In this document: positions 1 through 9,175 of the stretch, in pieces
Position numbering within the stretch: the stretch's first letter is position 1
How the letters are laid out: each line of letters starts with the position of its first letter
NCBI GenBank assembly: GCA_030601845.1
Contig: JAUWAY010000006.1
Span: 1-64,000, forward strand
Origin: Phycisphaerae bacterium
Lineage (GTDB): Bacteria > Planctomycetota > Phycisphaerae > Sedimentisphaerales > Anaerobacaceae
DNA length: 64,000 nt
Direction of reading: 5' to 3'
The notes under the pieces: generated by a model
Databases searched by the model: none
Seen by the model: the letters and a program-made list of their open reading frames with translations, nothing else
What the model was told of the DNA's origin: nothing
Made by a program: the position numbers and the translations under genes

Positions 1-94
1 TTTCAAACGGCCCCAGGTCAATATCCACCTGCACCTGGTACTTGCCTTTGAAATCCTTTGGCACTCGCCACGAGTACCGGCAGGTGCCGCCTCA
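1..94 (-). other. In-frame continuation after TGA
   Basis: Read on the minus strand, the codons after TGA give GGTCRYSWRVPKDF and then a strand-like KYQVQVDIDLGPFE, with no stop before the edge. RNA just after the UGA can fold in two exclusive ways. One is a GGCAC/GUGCC stem with a GGU-starting apical loop about 13 nt from the UGA, vaguely SECIS-like. The other is a stronger 8-bp stem GGUACUCG/CGAGUGCC with a UGG loop. Confidence 0.5.
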
Positions 95-616
95 CCCATA
101 CTCAAATTTACCAGAGGCAAGTACATTTCCAGCTTCATCGACGATCTTCAATCCCGGTGCAGGAAGCCCCCTTGCGTTCTTTGTTATGGTGGTGCTATAG
201 TGTTCGCCTGCCTGGCCGATGATTGAAAGACCTATCGAGACCAACGAACTGCTTTTGCGGATGCTGGGTTTAATTAGCAACGGCGGGCCGAGCTCGAGAA
301 CCGTTGTCTCGTTCTCTTTCACTTTAATTTTTGCCAGTTTTCCCCACGGGCCGAAGCTATTAATCCGCCAGGTATCACCATCCTGTTTCGCTGTTATGCT
401 CATCCGCCCAGCACTATAAACTCGCGCTTTTACTGTAGCAGGCTCTGCTCCTGAAGCAATCCTTGTTTTACTAAACCAGCCGCCATGAAGTTGCATTTCA
501 ACGCCGGCAGTGTCAATCTTTATGTATCCTTGCTGCCGCGGGTAGTAGTGAAATGCCAGAACAACTGCTGCTATAATCCCAATTGAAATCCATATATTTT
601 TTTTCTTTATTTTCAT
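92..616 (-). CDS. Signal-anchored protein of unknown function, frame continues past TGA
   Basis: 174 residues up to a TGA at 94-92. The N-terminus is Lys-rich, followed by one hydrophobic segment (about residues 9-26), so the rest should lie outside the cytoplasmic membrane. The exported part is rich in alternating beta-strand-like stretches and has no family motif I recognise. After the TGA the same frame runs open for 30 more codons to the window edge and still looks protein-like, with a Cys four residues after the TGA. The gene is therefore probably longer than this ORF: a selenocysteine or readthrough codon, or a recent nonsense mutation. The start is the ATG before MKIKKK; no close upstream gene suggests an operon. 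Confidence 0.6.
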   Translation of the reverse strand: MKIKKKNIWISIGIIAAVVLAFHYYPRQQGYIKIDTAGVEMQLHGGWFSKTRIASGAEPATVKARVYSAGRMSITAKQDGDTWRINSFGPWGKLAKIKVKENETTVLELGPPLLIKPSIRKSSSLVSIGLSIIGQAGEHYSTTITKNARGLPAPGLKIVDEAGNVLASGKFEYG

Positions 617-1021
617 TATGCCTGCAGGAAATTACAAACTTGTAATATCCAGTTCTACACCGCCCTTAGGGCAAAGTCTCATTCGCTCTACAATCGGCAT
701 TTTCGCTTATTGCGTCCTTTTCTCTTGCTGTAACTTTGGATGCTAACGCAACGGTTTCGTTACATCATGTTCTCATTTTTGAAAAAATCCTCGGTGGCCT
801 ATTATAATTGGACAAAAGCTCAGTCGCCCTTGAAAAACAAGCACTTAGAAGAATCTGCGACGTTTGGCGTAATCTCTGTCTCCATAAGCAGATATGGAAC
901 ATTTTCAATTAAAGCAGGCCGCAAGGAAAAATCCTAAAGCCTCCTTATTATACTCAGACAGCAAAAAATATCCACAAAAAAACCACCTGGACGGCCAATC
1001 GCGAGGTATTATTTTCTTGAC

Positions 1022-1110
1022 CTCAAATCGCTTATCGCAAATCACTTATCGCCGTTTTCGATTTGTCCTTCGCGATTCGCGACTGGCCATTTGCGATTTG
1101 CCATCAATGC
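1022..1110. repeat. Heptamer-period array
   Basis: Units resembling TATCGCA and GCGATTT recur with 7-nt spacing. This is the first of many such arrays. Apart from this array, the palindrome at 1149-1171 and the array at 1202, the 600-base gap after the first gene holds nothing I can name. Confidence 0.6.
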
Positions 1111-1148
1111 TTTATGTTTCTTGCGTCCTCGGTAGCAAAAAAAATATA

Positions 1149-1171
1149 GATTCCCGCTTTGCGCGGGAATG
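1149..1171. repeat. ATTCCCGC palindrome
   Basis: An inverted repeat (ATTCCCGC, 4-5 nt loop, GCGGGAAT followed by GAC). It is the same type as the ATTCCTGC palindrome at 32748-32767 and the core of the element at 18836-19014. It probably belongs to a dispersed REP/MITE-like family. Confidence 0.6.
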
Positions 1172-1201
1172 ACAACCTGTGGGTGAAACCTAAGGATAAA
1201 T

Positions 1202-1235
1202 ACTATACGCTAAACGCTATTTGCTATACGCTGTC
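1202..1235. repeat. Heptamer array overlapping the HAD gene end
   Basis: CTATACG-like units at 7-nt spacing. The array runs into the 3' end of the HAD gene, so its last residues (about NAKTAYSK) and its stop codon are repeat-derived. Confidence 0.6.
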
Positions 1236-1978
1236 TTTGCGTTTATTTTTTCTATCAGGCCAGGCAGTTCGGAAAGCCGATTTATTCTCCAGGCCTCTTT
1301 CGGAATTTTCTTACCAGCATTGGTATAAGCCGTTTTCAAAACGGCTTTCATACCGGTTTTTACTGCGGGTTTAATATCCCTGTCGATTTGGTCCCCTACA
1401 AACAAAATATTTTCCAGCATCTCGCCGATTCTTTCTGCAGCCGCCTTAAAGATTCGAACATCCGGCTTGCGAAAATCAAATTCGTATGAATAAACTCTTA
1501 CCCCAAAAAAGTCCAGTATACCCAACTGTTCCAGGTGTTTGTCAAGGGAACTGCCGCTTACAAAGGTGTTTGAAACTATACCGAGCTTAAGGCCCAATTT
1601 TTTAAGTGCGGTCAAAGTCTCGGTTGTTTCAGGTTCGATTCGGCCGACTTTACTCAAGGGCTTATACCAGAGCCAGGCTATGTGTCGCCATCGTTGCTCA
1701 TCGAGCTTAATACCCCTTTTTATGCCGCTCTTTTTTAACATCTTAAGCGCATCAAAGTCCCTTCTGGTTATGCTGGAAAGCCAGTAACATACGCGAACGG
1801 ATATGAGGTTTCGCCAACAATACCACCTGAAGTTGCCGACCGGCTGTCCCACGCTTTTAAGAAAGTCGTAGGATAATCTGGCGCCTTCTCGAAAAAGCTG
1901 CCCCGCATTGACTTTACCAAAGTTCAGCAAAGTCTCGCCAAAGTCGAACAGTACTGCTTTAATCTTTTTATCGGGCAT
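1217..1978 (-). CDS. HAD superfamily hydrolase
   Basis: 253 residues from the ATG before PDKKIKAV. A longer frame to 2209 adds an improbable leader. HAD motif I is DFGETL near residue 12, where the second acidic residue of the usual DxDGT is Gly. Motif II is GIVSNT, motif III contains RKPD, and motif IV is GDQIDRD, giving a class-I cap (subfamily IA) layout typical of small-molecule phosphatases. The missing second Asp of motif I could mean altered chemistry. The last eight or so residues come from a heptamer array. It is divergent from the thioredoxin-fold gene at 2126. The substrate is unknown. Confidence 0.8.
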   Translation of the reverse strand: MPDKKIKAVLFDFGETLLNFGKVNAGQLFREGARLSYDFLKSVGQPVGNFRWYCWRNLISVRVCYWLSSITRRDFDALKMLKKSGIKRGIKLDEQRWRHIAWLWYKPLSKVGRIEPETTETLTALKKLGLKLGIVSNTFVSGSSLDKHLEQLGILDFFGVRVYSYEFDFRKPDVRIFKAAAERIGEMLENILFVGDQIDRDIKPAVKTGMKAVLKTAYTNAGKKIPKEAWRINRLSELPGLIEKINAKTAYSK

Positions 1979-2027
1979 AATTAACCTATAGCTAAGGTAC
2001 TCCCACTTGTCAAGACCAAAAAACTGG

Positions 2028-2056
2028 TTGTTTAAGGTGAAAAGCTGTGGTACAAT
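2028..2056 (+). promoter_or_regulatory. Sigma-70-like promoter
   Basis: TTGTTT, a 17-nt spacer, then TACAAT, 70 nt ahead of the gene at 2126. Confidence 0.5.
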
Positions 2057-2125
2057 GCAATTCTTAATGTGGTCAAGTTTTGGCCGAACACGCAAATGTA
2101 AACGGTTTAATGAAAGGGTAGAAAA

Positions 2126-3175
2126 ATGAGGAAAACAATTTTCATAGTGCTGGCTGTTCTGGTGGTAGCTTGCACCACATTTGGGCAGCGCGAAGGCAGA
2201 CCAACGCAACGTCGAGGCTTAGGGCGTGAAGAACAACTCAAAGCCATCAAAGCGATTGAAGAGCAACTTGCGAAACTCAAAGCAGGCTTAGAGGAATCTC
2301 TACAGCGCCAAGATTGGGGCAGCTTTCGAGAGCTCTCTGATGAAGAAAGAACCAAATTAAGAGAAAGATGGGCGAAAAGGCGCGAAGAACAACAGAAAGC
2401 GCTCGAGGCGATTGAAGAGCAAATTGCGAAACTGAAGGGACAACGGCAGCTTAGAACAGAACATGAAGAATCCATCGGCCAGTTAAAAGCAATTCTCGAG
2501 CAGGCGGTAAAAGAGAAAGCCAAGCAAACAGCCGACCAACTCGAAAAACTAATCAGCAAGCGCCGAGAAGAATTTAAAGACATCCTGCAGAAACTTGGGC
2601 TTGACCAGGAGCCGCAGAGATTCTGGAGCAGAGCAAGAACTGCGACACCAGAAGCCGGCAAGAAAGCACCGGAGTTTACGCTAAAGAGCTTTGACGGCAA
2701 AGCGATTACGCTTTCCGACTACAAGGGGAAAATTGTGGTGCTGGAATGGTTCAATGACGAGTGTCCCTTTGTGAGGTACCATTACGAGCCGGCAAATACA
2801 ATGGTCGAGCTTGCGAACAAGTACAAGGGCAAGAACGTCGTCTGGCTTGCGGTAAACAGTACAAGCCATACAACGCCGGAGCAAAACAAAGACTTTGTCG
2901 CCAAGCACAAGCTGGTTTACCCGATGCTCGATGACAGGCCGGGTGCGGTCGGCCGGGCCTACGGCGCCACGCATACGCCACATATGTTTGTCATAAACGC
3001 CAGAGGCAGTATTGTCTACGAGGGCGCAATTGATAATTCGCCGAGGGGCAGGACACCGGCAGGCCAAGAGCTGATTAACTACGTTGATAAGACCCTGGCA
3101 GAGCTGACCGCCGGCAAAGCGGTGAGCATGCCGAAGACCAAGCCCTATGGCTGCACCGTAAAGTACGCTAAATAA
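2126..3175 (+). CDS. Thioredoxin-fold (AhpC/TSA-like) lipoprotein with coiled-coil N-half
   Basis: 349 residues. Residues 1-21 form a signal peptide with a possible lipobox (VVAC), so it is probably a membrane-anchored exported protein. Residues about 30-160 are charged, Glu/Lys/Gln-rich coiled coil with two copies of an AIEEQ(L/I)AKLK unit. From about residue 178 there is a redoxin domain: KAPEFTLKSFDGK, then ECPFV with a single Cys in the CxxC position, and a cis-Pro-like HTPHMFV. A lone resolving-position Cys suggests a peroxiredoxin-like or thiol-binding rather than disulphide-exchange role. Similar exported redoxins are common in planctomycetes. The start is preceded by GAAAGG. Confidence 0.8.
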   Translation: MRKTIFIVLAVLVVACTTFGQREGRPTQRRGLGREEQLKAIKAIEEQLAKLKAGLEESLQRQDWGSFRELSDEERTKLRERWAKRREEQQKALEAIEEQIAKLKGQRQLRTEHEESIGQLKAILEQAVKEKAKQTADQLEKLISKRREEFKDILQKLGLDQEPQRFWSRARTATPEAGKKAPEFTLKSFDGKAITLSDYKGKIVVLEWFNDECPFVRYHYEPANTMVELANKYKGKNVVWLAVNSTSHTTPEQNKDFVAKHKLVYPMLDDRPGAVGRAYGATHTPHMFVINARGSIVYEGAIDNSPRGRTPAGQELINYVDKTLAELTAGKAVSMPKTKPYGCTVKYAK

Positions 3176-3379
3176 AGTTTTGCAGCGAGGCAGTCATTAA
3201 GGCTAAGAGGCATCTGTGCAGGAGGCAGACTAAGTTCCTTCTCTTGCAATGCCTTTCTTACGTTAGCACGGCATATTGTGTGTTAACCAGGATAATCAGC
3301 AAAAATCAAGTCGGAACGAACTGAGTGTCGATAAGGTAGTAGGGAAACAGCCATTGGAACTTTAGGCAAGGAGTGTCAA

Positions 3380-4072
3380 ATGGCAAAATGGGCGTTTGTT
3401 ACTGTGCTGCTTTATATATGCCTGGTGGTGATTGTCTTTATGCCTTTGGTTTTTTGGGTAGCTTTTTACAACAAGGTCGATGCTTCGGACCTTCTCGAAG
3501 GTTACACGGCCTGGCAGTTTTGGCTGCTTTGCGTGATTATAACGGCGATACAGGCGTTGATGCTGTTGTTTCCGGTAAAGACACTTGCAGAGGCACCGAA
3601 GCCACAGCGACTGATTTGGGTCCCCGTAGTAACGGCGGCACTATTATTTTCCATCCTGGTTCTGGGCGTAGTATGGTCGATACTGATGGCAATCTGGGGT
3701 GATGATATTCTCAGCGACTATTTCAACTGGGCCAGTTTCGCATTTGTGATATTCTGCTGGGTTGTCTGGTTGTTTGTTTTTTATCGCTTTTACCGGGGTG
3801 TTGAGGCCAAGACTTTATTCCGGCGTATTACGACCTGGCTTATTCGCGGCAGTATTGTCGAACTGCTGGTGGCGGTGCCGAGTCATATCATTGTCAGGCG
3901 CAGAGATGAGTGCTCTGCACCGGGGTTCACTTATCTCGGTATAGCAGCGGGTCTGGTGATTATGGCGATGGCTTTCGGGCCAGGGTTGTACTTTTTGTTC
4001 CTTCAGCGTTTTGAACGGATGAAGCCCAGAAGCAAACGTAAAAATCATCAGCTTTCTAACCAACAGTTATAG
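3380..4072 (+). CDS. Multipass membrane protein, function unknown
   Basis: 230 residues with about six hydrophobic segments (for example residues 5-25, 50-72, 76-105, 118-138 and 183-208) and a basic C-terminus. A good ribosome site AAGGAG lies 8 nt before the ATG. I recognise no family motif. It stands alone between the redoxin gene and the promoter of aspS. Confidence 0.7.
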   Translation: MAKWAFVTVLLYICLVVIVFMPLVFWVAFYNKVDASDLLEGYTAWQFWLLCVIITAIQALMLLFPVKTLAEAPKPQRLIWVPVVTAALLFSILVLGVVWSILMAIWGDDILSDYFNWASFAFVIFCWVVWLFVFYRFYRGVEAKTLFRRITTWLIRGSIVELLVAVPSHIIVRRRDECSAPGFTYLGIAAGLVIMAMAFGPGLYFLFLQRFERMKPRSKRKNHQLSNQQL

Positions 4073-4134
4073 TCGCATCACTGGGCTGGGGGACTTGGCC
4101 GCTCGTCAATCACCCAAGTATCAAAAAACCATTA

Positions 4135-4163
4135 TTGACGAAACGGTCCTATTCGACTATCCT
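4135..4163 (+). promoter_or_regulatory. Promoter for aspS
   Basis: TTGACG, a 17-nt spacer, then TATCCT, about 90 nt ahead of the aspS start. It is a near-consensus sigma-70 arrangement. Confidence 0.65.
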
Positions 4164-4252
4164 AAAGACACAGCTTAGCGTTTAATGTTTAGTGTTTCCT
4201 CTACGAAATGCGATATACAAAAGACGACACACAATTTTAGAGAGATTTTACG

Positions 4253-6100
4253 ATGTTGAAAAGGACACATACTTGCGGCCAGCTTCGGCTGGCCGATGCG
4301 AGCAAAAAGGTTACCCTGGCAGGATGGGCCCATTCTTATCGCGACCACGGCAATCTGGTATTTATCGACCTGCGTGATAAAGCAGGGCTGACCCAGTTGG
4401 TTTTTAATCCTGAAACGGCCCCTGATGTCCACAAGCTGGCAAGGACGGTCCGCCACGAATGGGTAATCGCCGCCAAGGGAATAATTCAGCCGCGGAGCGA
4501 AGGTATGGAAAATCCCAAGATGCCGACCGGCCAAATCGAAGTGGCTGTGCAGGAGCTGGAAATCCTGAATCGCTCCAAGACCCCACCTTTTGAAATCGAG
4601 GACGCTGAAAGGACAAACGAGGAGCTTCGCCTGGCCAGCCGGTATATTGACCTGCGTCGGCCAGAAATGCAGGAAATACTGCACGTACGCCATCGCGTTA
4701 CCAAAATCGTGCGGGACTATTTCGACCGGTTAGGCTTCTGGGAGATTGAGACGCCGATGCTGGCCAAGAGCACGCCGGAAGGGGCAAGAGATTTCCTCGT
4801 GCCCAGCCGGCTGCACAAAAACTGCTTCTACGCCCTGCCGCAATCGCCGCAATTGTTTAAGCAGATTCTGATGATTAGCGGCGTTGATAAATACTTCCAG
4901 ATAGTTCGGTGCTTCCGCGATGAGGACCCGCGTGCCGACCGACAGGCCGAATTTACACAGATCGATGTCGAGATGAGCTTTGTCGATAGTAACGATGTCA
5001 TCGGCGTTCACGAAAATCTTATAGCAAAAATCTTCAAACAGATACTGGATGTAGACGTGGCCGCGCCGATGCGGCGTATGTTCTACAAAGAGGCGCTCGA
5101 GAATTACGGCACCGATAGGCCGGATTTGCGATTTTCTATGAAGCTCAAAAATATATCCGATATCGCAAAACAAAGCACCTTCAACGTTTTTACTTCCGCC
5201 ATTGAAAAAGACGGGATAGTCAAAGGGCTTTGTGCGCCCGGCAACAAATATTCCAGAAGCGATATTGAAAAAACGCTGACCGAATTTGTCGCCGACTATG
5301 GTGCAAAAGGACTGGCCTGGACTAAAGTTCGTCGCTCGTCGCTCGTCGCTCGTGACTCGGGGCACGAATCACGGGTCACGGGTCCCGAGCTCTCACTTGC
5401 CGGCGGTATTGCCAAGTTCTTCGGCCCCGAATTGCAGCAGCAGATAATCCAGCGCTTTGAGGCAAAAGACGATTGTTTGCTTTTGTTCGTCGCCGATAGC
5501 GAAAGAGCCGTCAACAAAGCTCTGGCTCCATTGCGCTGCAGGCTGGCCAAGGAACTCGGCCTTTATGATGAAAACAACTTTGAGTTTCTCTGGATAGTGG
5601 ATTTTCCGCTGTTCGAGTGGAACGAGGACCAAAAGCGTTACGACTCACTGCATCATCCGTTCACAGCACCTGTGCAGGAGGATTTAGACAAGCTCGAAAC
5701 CGACCCGTCAAATGTCCGCTCGCAGGCCTATGATATCGTCGTCAATGGCTGCGAAATTGGCGGCGGCAGTATCCGTATCCACAATCCAGAAATTCAGCAG
5801 AAAGTTTTTGAACTGCTTAATATCTCAAAGACCCAGGCCCAAAAGCAGTTCGGATTTTTCTTGAAGGCTCTGGAATACGGTGCTCCGCCACACGGCGGAA
5901 TAGCAATCGGCCTCGACCGGCTGATTATGCTGCTTACCGGCACGGACAATATAAGAGACGTCATCGCTTTTCCGAAGACCCAGCGCGGCCAGTGCCTTTT
6001 GACCGATGCGCCGAGCGAAGTGGATGCCAAACAGCTCGATGAATTGGCCCTGCGAACGCAAAGACACTCGCACGCAATCGAACAGAAAACCGAGGAGTAA
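4253..6100 (+). CDS. aspS: Aspartyl-tRNA synthetase, bacterial type, with repeat insert
   Basis: 615 residues. It charges tRNA-Asp. The N-terminal OB-fold anticodon-binding domain spans about 1-105 (GWAHSYRDHG). Class II core motifs follow: FLVPSRL and FRDEDPRADRQ EFTQ-type motif 2 near 225, a GAD-like insertion around 290-410, and motif 3 GLDRLIMLLTG near 565. The expected conserved step from GLAWTKV to GIAKFF is broken by about 21 extra residues (around 359-379, RRSSLVARDSGHESRV), encoded by a heptamer DNA array. The array lies in the GAD insertion region, remote from the active site, so activity can survive. A promoter lies upstream. Confidence 0.95.
   Translation: MLKRTHTCGQLRLADASKKVTLAGWAHSYRDHGNLVFIDLRDKAGLTQLVFNPETAPDVHKLARTVRHEWVIAAKGIIQPRSEGMENPKMPTGQIEVAVQELEILNRSKTPPFEIEDAERTNEELRLASRYIDLRRPEMQEILHVRHRVTKIVRDYFDRLGFWEIETPMLAKSTPEGARDFLVPSRLHKNCFYALPQSPQLFKQILMISGVDKYFQIVRCFRDEDPRADRQAEFTQIDVEMSFVDSNDVIGVHENLIAKIFKQILDVDVAAPMRRMFYKEALENYGTDRPDLRFSMKLKNISDIAKQSTFNVFTSAIEKDGIVKGLCAPGNKYSRSDIEKTLTEFVADYGAKGLAWTKVRRSSLVARDSGHESRVTGPELSLAGGIAKFFGPELQQQIIQRFEAKDDCLLLFVADSERAVNKALAPLRCRLAKELGLYDENNFEFLWIVDFPLFEWNEDQKRYDSLHHPFTAPVQEDLDKLETDPSNVRSQAYDIVVNGCEIGGGSIRIHNPEIQQKVFELLNISKTQAQKQFGFFLKALEYGAPPHGGIAIGLDRLIMLLTGTDNIRDVIAFPKTQRGQCLLTDAPSEVDAKQLDELALRTQRHSHAIEQKTEE
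5327..5389 (+). repeat. Heptamer array inside aspS
   Basis: CGTCGCT repeated at a 7-nt period, changing to CGGGTCA-like units. It closely matches the array inside the cooC2 gene at 49691-49751. It is 63 nt long (a multiple of three) with no stop in the aspS frame. Confidence 0.85.
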
Positions 6101-6168
6101 AGTAGCTTTAAGCATATAGAGATTATTCAAAAATTAAATTCTAAATTCAAAAAACGATATACGAATCT

Positions 6169-7791
6169 ATGCGAAGACAAATACATAAAATCTATCACAG
6201 GATTTTGGTATTTTTGCATTTATCGCCGTTATCTTTGGCGAAGAAGTGTCGGCTTACGTTTGGGGCGGCGGTGGTTTTTATCCTGGCCCTGGCGCTTCTT
6301 CTGCCCTATATCTGGATGGGCCAGTTGACCAAAAAGGCCTCCCTTGACGCCGGGCGAGCCAAGGCCGAGACACTGCTGCGCCGTCACTTCCAGTCAGAGC
6401 GCACGGGCGAAACGGCTCTCGCCGAATTAGACAATTCCGGGGCGGTGCTTGATGTAAACGACACCGGGATGTACTGGATTCGATTCACAAAAGACTATGA
6501 AGATAAGCTACAGCAACTGACCGAAGAGCAGATAGAGATGATTGAATCTCTGAAAACCGAGGAAGGCAGAAATGATGATATTCTTTTCACCAAATATGGT
6601 GGTGTCCTTAACAGCAACTATGTTCAAATCTTCAGGGGCACAGAAAGCTGTATAAACTGTCATAATCCACAGGGTTCTGCCAGCGCTTTTGGGCAAAATG
6701 AGCCGATAGGAGCGGTGGTCATTCAGCGTCCGGCCGGTGAAATCAGCAAGATAGCTATTATGAATATTGGCTGTATAATCATTGCCATACTGATTGCAGG
6801 GACAGGGGCAATCGTTGCCTTTTATATGATTATGCAGCGGGTAATACTTCGGCCTATCCGGCAGCTGCGGGCACTTGCAAATAACGTGGCAGAAGGAAAT
6901 CTCGATATAAGAAGCGCGATAAAAACCGGCGACGAATATGAAAAGCTCGCCAATGCCTTTAACAATATGCTGGACGGACTGCAGGCCGCGCAGGAGAAAC
7001 TGCGACTGGCAAACAAACAGCTCGATGACAAAATCGCTGAACTTTCCAGGCGGAATATCGAGCTGTTCAAGGCCAATAAAATAAAGGGCGAATTCCTGGC
7101 CAATATCTCACATGAGTTCAGAACGCCACTCAATGCCATACTGGGCTTTGCAGAAATTCTCCGAGAAAAGCCTGACGTTCTAAAAACCGGCAAAGCACAA
7201 AGGTACGCTGAAAACATTATCACCAGCGGAAATCGACTTTTAAATATGATTAACGACCTGCTCGACCTGGCAAAGACCGAAGCAGGAAAAATGGAACTGC
7301 ACATTGAAAAAACCTCTGTGCCTGAGCTTTGCCGCGCACTGGTGGGGTACTTCTCCGCTCTTACAAAGAAAAAGAAAATCAAAGTCAAACTGCTGGCCGA
7401 CGACCAACTGCCGCCTCTTATGACAGATGCCGGCAAGGTTCAGCAGATACTATACAATTTTCTAAGTAATGCGATAAAGTTCACTCCTAAGCGCGGCAGG
7501 ATTGAGATTCAGGCCACAATGGCGGATGAAAAAACTGTCCGCATTGCAGTGAGCGATACCGGCTGTGGTATTGCTGAGGCAGACAGGAAAAAGATATTCG
7601 AGAAATTCCGGCAGGCTGACGGCTCCATAACACGCCAATCGACCGGCAGCGGCCTGGGACTGGCCATCTGTAAGGAATTGGCGAATATGCTCGCAGGGAC
7701 TATCGGGATGGAAAGCCAGCTCGGTCACGGCTCAACCTTCTGGCTCAATATCCCCATCACCCTCACAAAACAAGATGCTCAAACCGAGTAA
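6169..7791 (+). CDS. Sensor histidine kinase with DUF3365-type haem-motif sensor
   Basis: 540 residues. TM1 spans about 31-50. The periplasmic domain at about 51-193 carries one CINCH haem-binding motif (Cys161, Cys164, His165) in the setting typical of DUF3365/Tll0287-like sensors. TM2 spans about 196-222, followed by HAMP (to about 275), a short coiled coil, and HisKA with phospho-acceptor His315 in SHEFRTPLN. The HATPase domain has N box NFLSNAIKFTP, G1 DTGCGIA and G2 GSGLGLAI. It probably senses redox state or a gas through haem. No response regulator follows, so the partner is elsewhere. It lies 68 nt after aspS. Confidence 0.85.
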   Translation: MRRQIHKIYHRILVFLHLSPLSLAKKCRLTFGAAVVFILALALLLPYIWMGQLTKKASLDAGRAKAETLLRRHFQSERTGETALAELDNSGAVLDVNDTGMYWIRFTKDYEDKLQQLTEEQIEMIESLKTEEGRNDDILFTKYGGVLNSNYVQIFRGTESCINCHNPQGSASAFGQNEPIGAVVIQRPAGEISKIAIMNIGCIIIAILIAGTGAIVAFYMIMQRVILRPIRQLRALANNVAEGNLDIRSAIKTGDEYEKLANAFNNMLDGLQAAQEKLRLANKQLDDKIAELSRRNIELFKANKIKGEFLANISHEFRTPLNAILGFAEILREKPDVLKTGKAQRYAENIITSGNRLLNMINDLLDLAKTEAGKMELHIEKTSVPELCRALVGYFSALTKKKKIKVKLLADDQLPPLMTDAGKVQQILYNFLSNAIKFTPKRGRIEIQATMADEKTVRIAVSDTGCGIAEADRKKIFEKFRQADGSITRQSTGSGLGLAICKELANMLAGTIGMESQLGHGSTFWLNIPITLTKQDAQTE

Positions 7792-8086
7792 GTTGGCCGT
7801 TTGCCTTGTAGACTTTACCTCTTTCAGACTTTGGACCAGACCTCGCTTCAAATTTGCCTGCCAACTTCACGAACTGTTCTTACATCCTCTTGATGGATTG
7901 AGCTGCGGGTCGAATATTTTGCTTGACCGGCGAGACCACAATTGGTATTGCGTCAGTATGCCGGTTTACAAAATCATTGACGAGACCCCAAAGATACATT
8001 TACCGGCAAGGATGCTATAAAAGCCGGCCGAATTTGTAAGCTGTAATTTGCCAACATTAGCAGAGTTTTGTGGAAAGGAGAAAACA

Positions 8087-8929
8087 ATGTTATCAAATAT
8101 GAAATTAACAATAGTGATAGGTGCCCTATTTACCTTGGTTGATGCATTAGGCCTTGCCTCTGGTTGTTTCTTAAAGGTTGCTTACGCCCGCTCATCTGTA
8201 GTCTTAGAACCTGGTAGAGCAAAACAGATAGGCGTTACCACTGCTCCAAGACCAGTTAAAAAGCAAATTGAGAGGCTCAGAATAGTCAGTTTCCGTCTTA
8301 AGGATAGTGGGGTGGTAAAAGGAAAAGTGATTTCAGAAGACAGGCACATGATTACCTTGGAAAAACCAGATGAGAGCAGGATTGTTTTGTTCACTTACGA
8401 TAGGAAGGATATTGATTCGATAGTTTATGAAACTATGCCGGAGTTTGAATACTATGAAAACTTAGCAGAGTACTTTTCCAATAGGACAGGAGATTTTAAG
8501 GATGATCCGGACGATTTCATACAGGCAATCCGCTTCTATGAAAAATCAAAGCGTTTAATTGCAGAAACTCGTGGAGAGACCTCAGAACAGGTCAAAGAGA
8601 TAGAAGAAAAGATAAAGGAAATAAAGGCAGACAGAGAGGTCTGGATAAAAGAGGTAAAATCCAGGGCAGAACTGAAAAAACTCGAATTTGAGGCTATGTT
8701 TGATGTAAGGATAAAGGAACTTGAGAAGGAAATTAACAAAACCAATGAAGAACTATATGGAATGGCTAAAGATATTAAAGGTGAATTTGAAAAAATTAAA
8801 GATTCAAATAAGAATCTAAGTTGGGAACTGGAAAAGATAAAAGATATTTTATCGAGCAGGCCCCGGAATTACTATTACTACTATCCATACTACAGGCATA
8901 GGGATGGAGAATCAGACAAAAATAATTAA
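8087..8929 (+). CDS. Exported coiled-coil protein of unknown function
   Basis: 280 residues from the ATG preceded by GGAAAGGAG. An earlier in-frame start adds 13 residues without a ribosome site. The N-terminus is a signal peptide (about 1-30, possible lipobox ASGC). Residues about 60-115 contain a small beta-rich segment (GVVKGKVIS, HMITLEKP) that could be an SH3/Sm-like barrel. Residues about 150-255 are strongly charged coiled coil. The C-terminus is Tyr-rich (YYYYYPYYR) then hydrophilic. Its A+T-rich codon use differs from its neighbours, which suggests transfer. The 295-base gap before it shows no gene. Confidence 0.65.
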   Translation: MLSNMKLTIVIGALFTLVDALGLASGCFLKVAYARSSVVLEPGRAKQIGVTTAPRPVKKQIERLRIVSFRLKDSGVVKGKVISEDRHMITLEKPDESRIVLFTYDRKDIDSIVYETMPEFEYYENLAEYFSNRTGDFKDDPDDFIQAIRFYEKSKRLIAETRGETSEQVKEIEEKIKEIKADREVWIKEVKSRAELKKLEFEAMFDVRIKELEKEINKTNEELYGMAKDIKGEFEKIKDSNKNLSWELEKIKDILSSRPRNYYYYYPYYRHRDGESDKNN

Positions 8930-9175
8930 CCCTGATATCCCGGTGCCATACAAACTTGGATATTCCTTTTGGAACGGCGGCTATTTCGGGACGTTTGGCA
9001 ATTGTCTTGGCTGCCCCAAAGCAATACTATATAAAGAGGATGCAGGACAAGCACGAGCCTCTGGTGCACAGAAACGCCAGTCACAGATAACCAATTACTT
9101 GGGCAATTGAATCCCCGGGCTTTAGCTGCGAGATTTTTTACAGTAGCAATAGCATTGCAGGAAAGGAGAATAACG

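Noticed and set aside
1979-2209. Upstream extension of the HAD gene to residue 330
   Set aside because: The extra 77 residues cover the promoter and start of the divergent gene, and HAD motif I sits right after the internal ATG.
2107-2700. 197-residue minus-strand frame opposite the redoxin gene
   Set aside because: A Ser/Cys-rich shadow of a Glu/Lys-rich coiled-coil coding strand.
7775-8020. 81-residue frame after the histidine kinase
   Set aside because: It starts inside the kinase gene, has no ribosome site and its composition is not protein-like.
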